64,000 nucleotides of DNA, taken from positions 62,001 through 126,000 of the forward strand of contig NZ_JAJUWT010000019.1 in assembly GCF_021390395.1 (NCBI RefSeq). Direction: 5' to 3'. How positions within the stretch are numbered: the first letter of the stretch is position 1; each line of letters starts with the position of its first letter. Below, piece after piece: positions 1 through 8,853 of this stretch. A program made the position numbers and the translations under genes. The stretch is from Saccharothrix sp. S26. Lineage in GTDB: Bacteria; Actinomycetota; Actinomycetes; Mycobacteriales; Pseudonocardiaceae. The notes under the pieces are model-generated. The model saw only the letters and a list, made by a program, of their open reading frames with translations, had not been told where the DNA came from and searched no databases.

Positions 1-997
1 CCAGCGCGAAGGTCAGCAACGCCGGGTCACCGCTGTCCACCAACGGGAACAGCACGAACGCGAACGCCGCCATCGCCACCGCGCCGGCCACCACCACCGG
101 ACGCCTGCCGAACCGGTCCGACACCGCCGACCAGCCGAGGATGCCCACGACCGCGCAGGCCGAGGACAGCGTGAGCGCGTTGAGCACGGTCTGGCGCGCG
201 TGACCGGCCGCCACGCCGTGCGCCAGGACGAAAGTCGTCAACGTCGACTGCGCGACGAACGCCGCCAGCCCCACGCCGATGCCCAGCAGCAGCACGCGCG
301 GGTGGTCGCGCAGCACTTCCACCACCGGAACGCGCCGACGGACGCCCGTCTCGCGCACCACCGCGCGGAACGCGGGCGTCTCCTCGACCCGGTGCCGCAC
401 GAACAACCCGACGCCGAGCAGCACGATGCTGATCAGGAACGGGATCCGCCAGCCCCAGTCCAGGAACGCCCGCTCGCCCACCGCCGCGGCGGTCGCGGTC
501 AGCGCCAGGGTGGACAGCACCATCCCGCACGGCGCGCCCGCGTTGGTGAACCCGGCCCACAGCCCTCGCCGCCGGGTGGCGTGCTCGGCCGACATCAGCA
601 CCGCGCCGCCCCACTCGCCGCCGACCGCGATGCCCTGCACCACGCGCAGCACGACCAGGCCCACCGGCGCGAGCGCGCCCACCTGGGCGTAGGTCGGCAG
701 CAGGCCGATGAGGAAGCTCGCCACCCCCATGAGCGTCATGGTGAGCACGAGCATCCGCTTGCGGCCGAGCAGGTCGCCGAAGTGTCCGAACAGGACACCG
801 CCGAGCGGGCGGGCCAGGTAGCCGGTGGCGAACGTGCCGAAGCTCGCGATCGTGGCCACGAGCGGGTCGAGGGAGGAGAAGAAGACCTTGTTGAACACCA
901 CGGCGGACGCGGTGGCGTACAGCAGGAAGTCGTAGTACTCGATCACGCTGCCGAGGAAGCTCGACGCGACGGCGCGGCGAAGTTGGACGTTCGGCAT
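1..997 (-). CDS. MHS-family MFS transporter (3' end outside window)
   Basis: A proton-coupled symporter of the metabolite:H+ symporter branch of the major facilitator superfamily, expected in the cytoplasmic membrane and importing a small carboxylate or similar metabolite. The visible 332 residues start MPNVQLRRAVASSFLGSVIE and show the family's opening IEYYDFLLY segment, the loop motif GHFGDLLGRKRML after TM2 and the VVQGIAVGGEWGG motif of TM4; several more hydrophobic segments follow before the sequence leaves the window. It starts 8 bp after the MaoC gene stops, so it is the last gene of a four-gene operon and probably imports the substrate those enzymes degrade. The substrate cannot be read from sequence. 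Confidence 0.85.
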   Translation of the reverse strand, partial: MPNVQLRRAVASSFLGSVIEYYDFLLYATASAVVFNKVFFSSLDPLVATIASFGTFATGYLARPLGGVLFGHFGDLLGRKRMLVLTMTLMGVASFLIGLLPTYAQVGALAPVGLVVLRVVQGIAVGGEWGGAVLMSAEHATRRRGLWAGFTNAGAPCGMVLSTLALTATAAAVGERAFLDWGWRIPFLISIVLLGVGLFVRHRVEETPAFRAVVRETGVRRRVPVVEVLRDHPRVLLLGIGVGLAAFVAQSTLTTFVLAHGVAAGHARQTVLNALTLSSACAVVGILGWSAVSDRFGRRPVVVAGAVAMAAFAFVLFPLVDSGDPALLTFAL

Positions 998-1005
998 GGC
1001 GGTCC

Positions 1006-1464
1006 TCAGGTGTAGTGCCGGTACACGGCGCGCGCGACGCACGCCGGCTTGTCCGAGCCGTCGATCTCGACGGTGAAGTCCACCACCAGCGCGACGCCGT
1101 CGCCCGCGACCTCCTCGGTCGAGACGACGCGGCCGGCGAGCCTGATCTTGTCGCCGACGCGCACCGGGTTGGGGAAGCGCACCTTCTCCAGTCCGTAGTT
1201 GACGCTCATCCGCACGCCCTCGATGGCCAGCAGCTCGCCGAACAGGGGGATGATCAGCGCCAACGTCAGGTAGCCGTGCGCGATGGTGGCGCCGAACGGC
1301 CCGGAGGCCGCCCGACCGGGGTCGACGTGGATCCACTGGTGGTCGTCGGTGGCGTCGGCGAACGTGTCGATCCGGTCCTGGGTGATCTCGCGCCAGGCGG
1401 TGTGCCCGAGGTCGCGCCCGGTCAGCGCGAGCAGGTCGGCCTTGCCGTTCACGGTGGTGGTCAT
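1006..1464 (-). CDS. MaoC-like (R)-specific enoyl-CoA hydratase
   Basis: A 152-residue single hot-dog-fold protein of the MaoC dehydratase family, which hydrates or dehydrates acyl-CoA thioesters in the cytoplasm. The hydratase signature is visible as DDHQWIHVDP (Asp41, His46) followed by the conserved FGATIAHGYLTLALI helix. Its ATG overlaps the amidohydrolase stop by 4 bp (ATGA), so the two are translationally coupled. With the upstream SDR it would make a hydratase/3-hydroxyacyl-CoA dehydrogenase pair. The exact substrate is inferred only from context. Confidence 0.85.
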   Translation of the reverse strand: MTTTVNGKADLLALTGRDLGHTAWREITQDRIDTFADATDDHQWIHVDPGRAASGPFGATIAHGYLTLALIIPLFGELLAIEGVRMSVNYGLEKVRFPNPVRVGDKIRLAGRVVSTEEVAGDGVALVVDFTVEIDGSDKPACVARAVYRHYT

Positions 1465-2354
1465 GCGCGCTCCGGGGTCGTGGTGTCGAGGCCGAGCAGC
1501 CTGGCCGCGTTGAGCTTGAGGATCTTGGGTCGGACGGCGGGCTTGATCTCCAGCGCGTCGAAGTCGGCCAGCCAGCGGTCGGGGGTGATCACGGGGTAGT
1601 CCGAGCCGAACAGGACCTTGTCCTGCAACAGCGTGTTGGCGTAGCGGACCAGCTGCGGCGGGAAGTACTTGGGCGACCACCCGGACAGGTCGATGTGCAC
1701 GTGCGGCTTGTGCGTGGCCACCGCCAGCGCCTCGTCCTGCCACGGGAACGACGGGTGCGCGAGCACGATCCGCAGCTGCGGGAAGTCCACCGCGACGTCG
1801 TCCACGAGCATCGGGTCGGAGTACTTCAGCCGGATGCCGCCACCGCCGGGCACGCCCGCGCCGATCCCGGTCTGGCCGCTGTGGAACAGCGCGGGCACGC
1901 CCAGCTCCTCGATCACCTCGTACAGCGGGTAGGCCATCGGGTCGTTCGGCGCGAAGCCCTGGAGGCTGGGGTGGAACTTGAAGCCGCGCACGCCGTGCCG
2001 CTCGACCAGCCTGCGCGCCTCCCGTGCGCCCGCGCGTCCCTTCCACGGGTCGACGCTGGCGAACGGGATGAGCACGTCGGGGTGCTCGGCGCAGTTCTGC
2101 GCGACCTCCTCGTTGGCGATGCGCGGGTGTCCGGTGGCGTGCTCGGCGTCGACGGTGAAGACGACCGCCGCCATCCGCCGTTCCCGGTAGTGCGCCGCGA
2201 TCTCGTCGACGGTCGGGTTGCGGTGCCCGTGCGCGCCGAAGTACTTCTCCGACGCCGCCAGCAGCTCGGGGCTCAACGCGGTGCGGCCGTCCCTCGACAC
2301 CTCGGCGTGGGTGTGGACGTCGATGGCCACCAGGTCGTCCAAGGCGAGGCCCAC
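1461..2354 (-). CDS. Amidohydrolase-2 family metal-dependent hydrolase
   Basis: A 297-residue TIM-barrel enzyme of the amidohydrolase-2 (ACMSD-like) family, which hydrolyses or decarboxylates ring-derived acids using one divalent metal. The metal ligands are recognisable: the DVHTH pair (His14, His16), KFHPS (His128), LAHPSFPW (His200) and FGSDYP (Asp252). The GTG start lies 1 bp beyond the SDR stop and the end overlaps the MaoC start, so it is central in a tight operon. The combination of ACMSD-like hydrolase, SDR, MaoC and MHS importer suggests breakdown of an imported cyclic or aromatic acid. The reaction itself is not determinable. Confidence 0.85.
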   Translation of the reverse strand: MGLALDDLVAIDVHTHAEVSRDGRTALSPELLAASEKYFGAHGHRNPTVDEIAAHYRERRMAAVVFTVDAEHATGHPRIANEEVAQNCAEHPDVLIPFASVDPWKGRAGAREARRLVERHGVRGFKFHPSLQGFAPNDPMAYPLYEVIEELGVPALFHSGQTGIGAGVPGGGGIRLKYSDPMLVDDVAVDFPQLRIVLAHPSFPWQDEALAVATHKPHVHIDLSGWSPKYFPPQLVRYANTLLQDKVLFGSDYPVITPDRWLADFDALEIKPAVRPKILKLNAARLLGLDTTTPERA

Positions 2355-2355
2355 G

Positions 2356-3267
2356 TCAGGCCGCCGGCGGGTGCGGGGCCGGGATGCCGGAGGTCTCGGG
2401 CTCCGCGCCGACGCCGGTGGCCCACTGCTCGGCGATGGCCCGCGCGCTCCACCCGCCGTCGGCGAGCGCCACCGCCTTCTCGCGGGGGTGCGCCCAGAGG
2501 GACAGCCGGTCGCCGCCGATGCCGATGGCCTGCCCGGTGATGTCGCGCGCCGCGTCGGAGGCGAGGAAGACGATCAGCGAGGCGACGTCCTCGACCGTGC
2601 CCAGGCCCTCGTCCTTGCGCAGCCAGTCCGGGAACGGCGCGCCGGTGCGCTCGGCCTCCTCGATGATCGGCGCGAACGCCGGGATGGTGCGGGTCATCTC
2701 GGTCGCCGCGATCGGCACCACGGCGTTGACCGCGATCCCCGCGCGGGCCAGCTCCAGCGACCAGGTGCGGGCCATGGCCACGATGCCGGCCTTCGCCGCC
2801 GCGTAGTTGGTCTGCCCGAAGTTGCCGCGCTGGCCCGCGGGCGACGAGATCAGCACGAGGCTGCCGCCCCGGCCCTGCTCCCGCATCCGCACCGCCGCCG
2901 CGCGGGCGCAGGTGAACGTGCCGCGCAGGTGCACGTCGACTACCGCGTCGAAGTCGTCGTCCGACATCTTCCACAGCACCTTGTCGCGCAGGATGCCCGC
3001 GTTGGCGACCAGCACGTCGAGCCCGCCGAACTCGGCCACGGCGGTCGCGACCAACCGGTCCGCGGTCTCGGTGGGACCGACCGGCGCGACCACGGCCACC
3101 GCCCGTCCACCTTCCGCCGCGATCCCCTTCACGACCGCGCTCGCGGCCTCCGCGTCCACATCGTTGACCACGACCGCCGCTCCGGCCCTGGCCAGGGCTT
3201 CCGCGTACGCCCGGCCCAACCCCCGACCACTGCCGGTGACCACCGCGACCTTCCCTCGCAAGTCCAT
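2356..3267 (-). CDS. SDR oxidoreductase, 3-hydroxyacyl-CoA dehydrogenase-like
   Basis: A classical short-chain dehydrogenase of 303 residues. The NAD(P)-binding motif TGSGRGLG is at residues 11-18, NAG at 89-91, the catalytic Ser around 141-142 and the YxxxK pair at Tyr155/Lys159. The opening and the C-terminal extension beyond 250 residues recall the dehydrogenase domain of multifunctional beta-oxidation enzymes, matching the downstream MaoC hydratase. A longer frame exists upstream, but I chose the ATG beginning MDLRGKVAVVTGS because it matches the family and because a TATGTT -10 box ends 6 bp before it, as in a leaderless transcript. It is the first gene of the operon. Confidence 0.87.
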   Translation of the reverse strand: MDLRGKVAVVTGSGRGLGRAYAEALARAGAAVVVNDVDAEAASAVVKGIAAEGGRAVAVVAPVGPTETADRLVATAVAEFGGLDVLVANAGILRDKVLWKMSDDDFDAVVDVHLRGTFTCARAAAVRMREQGRGGSLVLISSPAGQRGNFGQTNYAAAKAGIVAMARTWSLELARAGIAVNAVVPIAATEMTRTIPAFAPIIEEAERTGAPFPDWLRKDEGLGTVEDVASLIVFLASDAARDITGQAIGIGGDRLSLWAHPREKAVALADGGWSARAIAEQWATGVGAEPETSGIPAPHPPAA

Positions 3268-3273
3268 GACGGG

Positions 3274-3279
3274 AACATA
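3274..3279 (-). promoter_or_regulatory. Leaderless-type -10 box (TATGTT)
   Basis: TATGTT fits the actinobacterial TANNNT -10 consensus and sits 6 nt before the SDR ATG, so transcription would begin at or next to the start codon. It also supports the chosen SDR start. Confidence 0.5.
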
Positions 3280-3439
3280 CGGCAGTTTCGTGACGGCCGT
3301 CCACACTCTGCCCAATATCGTTTCGCGGGCAGGTGGAACCGGCGGCCGGTCGAGGAGGAGGGCGGCGGAGGCGATCGGTGCGGTGCCACCGACGAGCGCC
3401 TCGATCGCGGGCAGCCCGGTACGGCGACCGGAGGCCGGG

Positions 3440-4256
3440 TCAGGCCGGGCCGGCGAGGTACTCGGTGGGCGTGCAGCCGGTGAGCGCCCGGAAGTCGCGG
3501 TTGAGGTGGGGCTGGTCGGCGTAGCCGCACGTGTGCGCGACCTCGGCCCAGTCGGATGCCCCGGGCAGCAGGGATGCCGCGCGGTGGAGCCGGGCGATGC
3601 GGGCGACCTTCTTGGGCGACAGGCCGATCTGCTCGCGGAACCCGGCGTCGAGGTGCCTACGGGTCCAGCCGACCTCGTCGGCGAGTGCGTCGATGCGCAC
3701 GCGGCCCGCCGACCCGGTCACCCGCCGCCACGTCCCGTGCACCTGCCTGGTCGGCGCGGGGCCGTGCCGCAGCCGGGTCACGAGGTAGCGGTCGAGGTGC
3801 CGGAAGCGGGTCGGTCAGTCGCCGGCCTCGGCGATCCGCTCGGTCAGCCGCGTCGCGTCACGGCCGAGCAGGTCGGCGAGACCGACCTCGGCGTTGGCCA
3901 ACTCCCGCAGCGGCAGGCCGAGCACCGCGTACGCGGCCACGGGGGTCATCGCGACGGTGATCCCCCGCGACGGGCCCGCCTGCTCCACCGCCCACGGGCG
4001 GTCGCGCAGCCCCATGACCGGCGACGCCGGCACGTCCCGGCCCGCGCGCGGGTCCGGCGGGATCACCCGGCGGACCGGCGGCGCTTCGGAGTTCCACCGT
4101 CAGCACGACCACGCCGAGCGGGGCCACCCGCCACGGAATCAGGTCCATCCGCGGGTAGTCGTGCGCGGTGTAAGACAGCACGTGACCGGCCAAGCTCGGG
4201 TCCGGCAGGCCGAACACGCGCTCGGCCGGAGCCCGTGCGACGTCCCGGCCCGGCAC
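3440..4256 (-). pseudogene. AraC-family regulator, broken by a frameshift and an in-frame TGA
   Basis: Three pieces on the minus strand together make one AraC-type transcription regulator of about 272 codons. The start is a GTG behind a GGAGGAGG ribosome site. The first piece runs through FGLPDPSLAGHVLSY to VVLTVE; dropping one A from the AA at 4092-4093 (minus strand) would join it to the middle piece (VRRVIPPDP, VMGLRDRP, AAYAVLGLPLRELAN). The middle piece ends EAGD and then meets TGA at 3815-3817 where family members usually have Trp (TGG). Reading through gives PTRFRHLDRYL and the intact helix-turn-helix domain (DALADEVGW, CGYADQPHLNRDFRALTG). It is divergent from the hydrolase with only 38 bp between starts, so it probably controlled it. 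A real pseudogene or sequence errors are both possible. Confidence 0.75.
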
Positions 4257-4294
4257 CTGACGTCGGCCTCCTCCGAAGCGAAGGGGGTCCACCC

Positions 4295-5174
4295 ATGTCA
4301 CAGGTAGGCGAGTTCAAGAGCCAGGCGGGCCGGGCGCGGTACTTCGCCGCGTACGAACGGGCGACGGGCGAGTGCCCGACCCCGACGGCGTGCACGACGT
4401 CGAGACCCGGCACGGCACCACCCGCGTCTACCGCTTCGGGACGGCGACGGGCCGCCGATCGTGCTGCTGCCCGGGCTCATGGCCACGTCGGCGTGCTACG
4501 CGCACTTGATCCCGGCGTTGGCCGCGCACCACCCGGTGCACACCGTCGACGTCCTGGGCGAGGCGGGTCGGAGCGTGCAGACCGCGCCCTTGCGGGACCG
4601 CCCCGACCGCGCCCGGTGGCTGCACGACGTGCTCGACCGCCTCGGCCTGACCGGCGTGCACCTGGTCGGCGCTTCCAGCGGCGGGTGGCAGGCGGTCAAC
4701 CAGGCGATCCACGCACCCGACCGGATCGCGTCGATCACCCTGCTCGACCCCACCGCGGTGACCGCGCCGTTCCGCCGGACCCTGATCGCGATCGGCCTGG
4801 TCGGCGCGGTCGTCCACCGGGAGCGGGAGTGGCGGTGGTTCCTGCGCCGGGCCGTCGGCGCGGACCTGTCACACCGGCCGGACGCGCGGCTGGTCCTGGC
4901 CGCGATCCGGGAGTACCGGCCACGCGTGCCGTTGCGGGCGCGGCCCGCCGACGACGAGCTGCGCCCCGTGCGGGTGCCCGTGCCGGCGGTGTTCGGCGCG
5001 CGCGGCGCCGTCCACGACGCGGCCCTCGCCGCCGACCGCCTCCGCACCCTGCTGCCCCGCGCCGACGTCCGCACCCTGCCGAACGCCGGGCACGACGCGA
5101 CCCTGCGCCCGCAGGACCGCGACCAGGTCGTCGGGTGGGTGCTGGACCTCGTCCGCGAGGGCTCCCGGCGGTGA
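4295..5174 (+). pseudogene. Alpha/beta hydrolase with two frameshifts
   Basis: An alpha/beta-hydrolase-fold enzyme readable only across three frames. The ATG begins MSQVGEFKSQAGRARYFAAY. Adding one G after 4374 turns ECP into EWPDPDGVHDVE and continues to TTRVYRFG; adding one G at the GGG of 4438-4440 gives FGDGDGPPIVLLPG and enters the long last frame. That frame holds the oxyanion segment LLPGLM, the nucleophile elbow GASSGG and the catalytic-His segment NAGHDATL. Without repair only a GTG-started 237-residue piece lacking the first beta strands could be made. It is divergent from the broken AraC regulator and convergent with htpG. Both lesions are single missing Gs, so sequence error must be excluded before calling it dead. 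Confidence 0.75.
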
Positions 5175-5188
5175 CCGGGAGCCCTCGC
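5155..5188. terminator. Bidirectional terminator hairpin
   Basis: A perfect 14-bp stem (GCGAGGGCTCCCGG with its complement) around a 6-nt loop spans the hydrolase stop codon and lies just before the htpG stop. It sits between convergent genes and can serve both. Confidence 0.7.
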
Positions 5189-5195
5189 CAGGACC

Positions 5196-7064
<1,869 letters not shown>

Positions 7065-7203
7065 GTTCGTCCTTTCTCTTCCGACCTTCGTCGACCCGTC
7101 ATCGTATCCAGTCGCCGGCCCGGCGGGCGCGGAGCCGAAAACCGGTCGATCGGGCGGGTCGGGCTCCCTATCGTTCACGCGGTATCCGGCGGCGGGAGGG
7201 GTA

Positions 7204-8853
7204 ATGCGGACGGCCTACCCGCGCACGCCCCACCTGCCGTGGTCGCCCGGCGCGTCGGCCGACGACGTGCGGGTCGCCGACCTGGACGGGCTGCGCGGCC
7301 GTGACGTGGTGGTCACCGAGAAGCTCGACGGGGAGAACACCACCCTCTACGCCGACGGGCTGCACGCGCGGTCGCTCGACTCGGCGCACCACCCGTCCCG
7401 GTCGTGGGTCAAGGGGTTGCAGGGGCGGATCGGGGCACGGCTGCCCGGAGGGTGGCGGATCTGCGGCGAGAACGTCCACGCACGTCACTCGATCGGGTAC
7501 GAAGGGCTGGAGAGCTGGTTCTACGGGTTCTCGGTGTGGGACGGCGACCGCTGCCTCGACTGGGACCGGACGGTCCGCTTCCTGCGGGACGTGGGGGTGC
7601 CCGTTCCCCCGGTGCTGTGGCGCGGTGTGTTCGACGAGCGCGCGCTGCGCCGGTTGCGCGTCGACACGGCCCGGCAGGAGGGGTTCGTGGTGCGGACCGT
7701 CGAGGGGTTCGCACGCGAGGAGTTCGGGCGGCGCGTGGCCAAGTGGGTGCGGCCGCACCACGTGCGGACCGACCGGCACTGGATGACGGCGCCGGTGGTG
7801 GCGAACGGGCTCGCGCCGTCGTCGGTGCTCTGGGACGTGCGGTCGGGCGCGCCCGTGGACGTACCGGCGCTGCTCGCGGTGGTCGGGGTCGACGGTGACG
7901 TGGAGGCGGCCTCGGCGGTGGCGTCGTCGTCGACCGGTGAGGCCCGGTTGGTGGGCGTGCTCGCGGCGGCGCTGCACCGGGTTCGGCGCGGGCGGGTGAT
8001 GTCGCTGCTGGCGGGCCCGGTGGGGGTCCGGGTGGCGCGGCGCGTCGGTGACGTCGTGGGGCTGCACGGGCTGCTGCACCGGCCGTTCCCGGACGACGCC
8101 CGGCGGGCCGGGTTGCTGCGCCTGTCGACCGCGGTGGACCTCGACGTGCTGCACGCGGTGTCGGCCGCCGTCGCGCCCGACCAGGCCGCGCGTGACCACG
8201 TGGCCTGGTCCGCGCTGCACGCCGAGGACGTCGAGTCGTTCGACCGGCTGCGCTCGGGGCTGCGGGAACGCCTGTCCGGCCCGGCCGCCGACCGGTGCTG
8301 GGCCGAGGCGCGGGACGCGAGCACCCGGGCCGGGCGGGTGCTGGGCGTGGACGAGGCGGTGGCGGCGACGTGGCGGTGGCGCTCCGGCGACTTCCCGGCG
8401 CTGGTGCACCTGGTGGGGCTGTCGGGCAGCGGCAAGTCGACGTTCGCCGCCGGCTTGGCCGCCGACGTGCGCGTGTCGTTGGACGACCTGCGCGGCGAGG
8501 CGGGCGACCGGTCCGACCAGCGGGCCAACGCGCGGGTGCTGCGGGCCGGGCTGGACCGGCTCGACGTCGCGCTGCGCGCTCACCGGACCGTGGTGTGGGA
8601 CGCGACGTCGCTGGTCGAGCCGCAGCGGGCGGTGGTGCACGCGGTCGCACGGCGGCACGATGCCATGGTGACGCACGCGGTGGTGCTGGTCGACGAACGG
8701 GAGGTCGCCCGGCGCAACGGCACGCGGCCGCACCCCGTGCCGGCCGCGGTGCTCGCCGCGCAGGCCCACCGGTTCAGCCCGCCGTACCCGTGGCACGCCC
8801 ACCGCACCTGGCACGTCGGCGCGGACGGCGTCGTGGACGACGGGGAGCCGTGA
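7204..8853 (+). CDS. RNA ligase-polynucleotide kinase fusion
   Basis: A 549-residue RNA repair enzyme. Residues about 30-185 form an ATP-dependent RNA ligase: motif I is EKLDGENTTLY with Lys40 as the AMP acceptor, then FYGFSVWD, motif IV EGFVVR (159-164) and motif V AKWVRP around Lys180. Residues about 398-545 form a P-loop kinase with Walker A GLSGSGKST (Lys411), a DDLR element and a DAT strand, as in T4 Pnkp-type 5'-OH kinases. The roughly 210 residues between them match nothing I recognise. The kinase would phosphorylate a 5'-OH and the ligase would seal it to a 3'-OH. A GGGAGG ribosome site precedes the ATG. The stop overlaps the next start (TGATG), so the two repair proteins are co-translated. 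Confidence 0.88.
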   Translation: MRTAYPRTPHLPWSPGASADDVRVADLDGLRGRDVVVTEKLDGENTTLYADGLHARSLDSAHHPSRSWVKGLQGRIGARLPGGWRICGENVHARHSIGYEGLESWFYGFSVWDGDRCLDWDRTVRFLRDVGVPVPPVLWRGVFDERALRRLRVDTARQEGFVVRTVEGFAREEFGRRVAKWVRPHHVRTDRHWMTAPVVANGLAPSSVLWDVRSGAPVDVPALLAVVGVDGDVEAASAVASSSTGEARLVGVLAAALHRVRRGRVMSLLAGPVGVRVARRVGDVVGLHGLLHRPFPDDARRAGLLRLSTAVDLDVLHAVSAAVAPDQAARDHVAWSALHAEDVESFDRLRSGLRERLSGPAADRCWAEARDASTRAGRVLGVDEAVAATWRWRSGDFPALVHLVGLSGSGKSTFAAGLAADVRVSLDDLRGEAGDRSDQRANARVLRAGLDRLDVALRAHRTVVWDATSLVEPQRAVVHAVARRHDAMVTHAVVLVDEREVARRNGTRPHPVPAAVLAAQAHRFSPPYPWHAHRTWHVGADGVVDDGEP

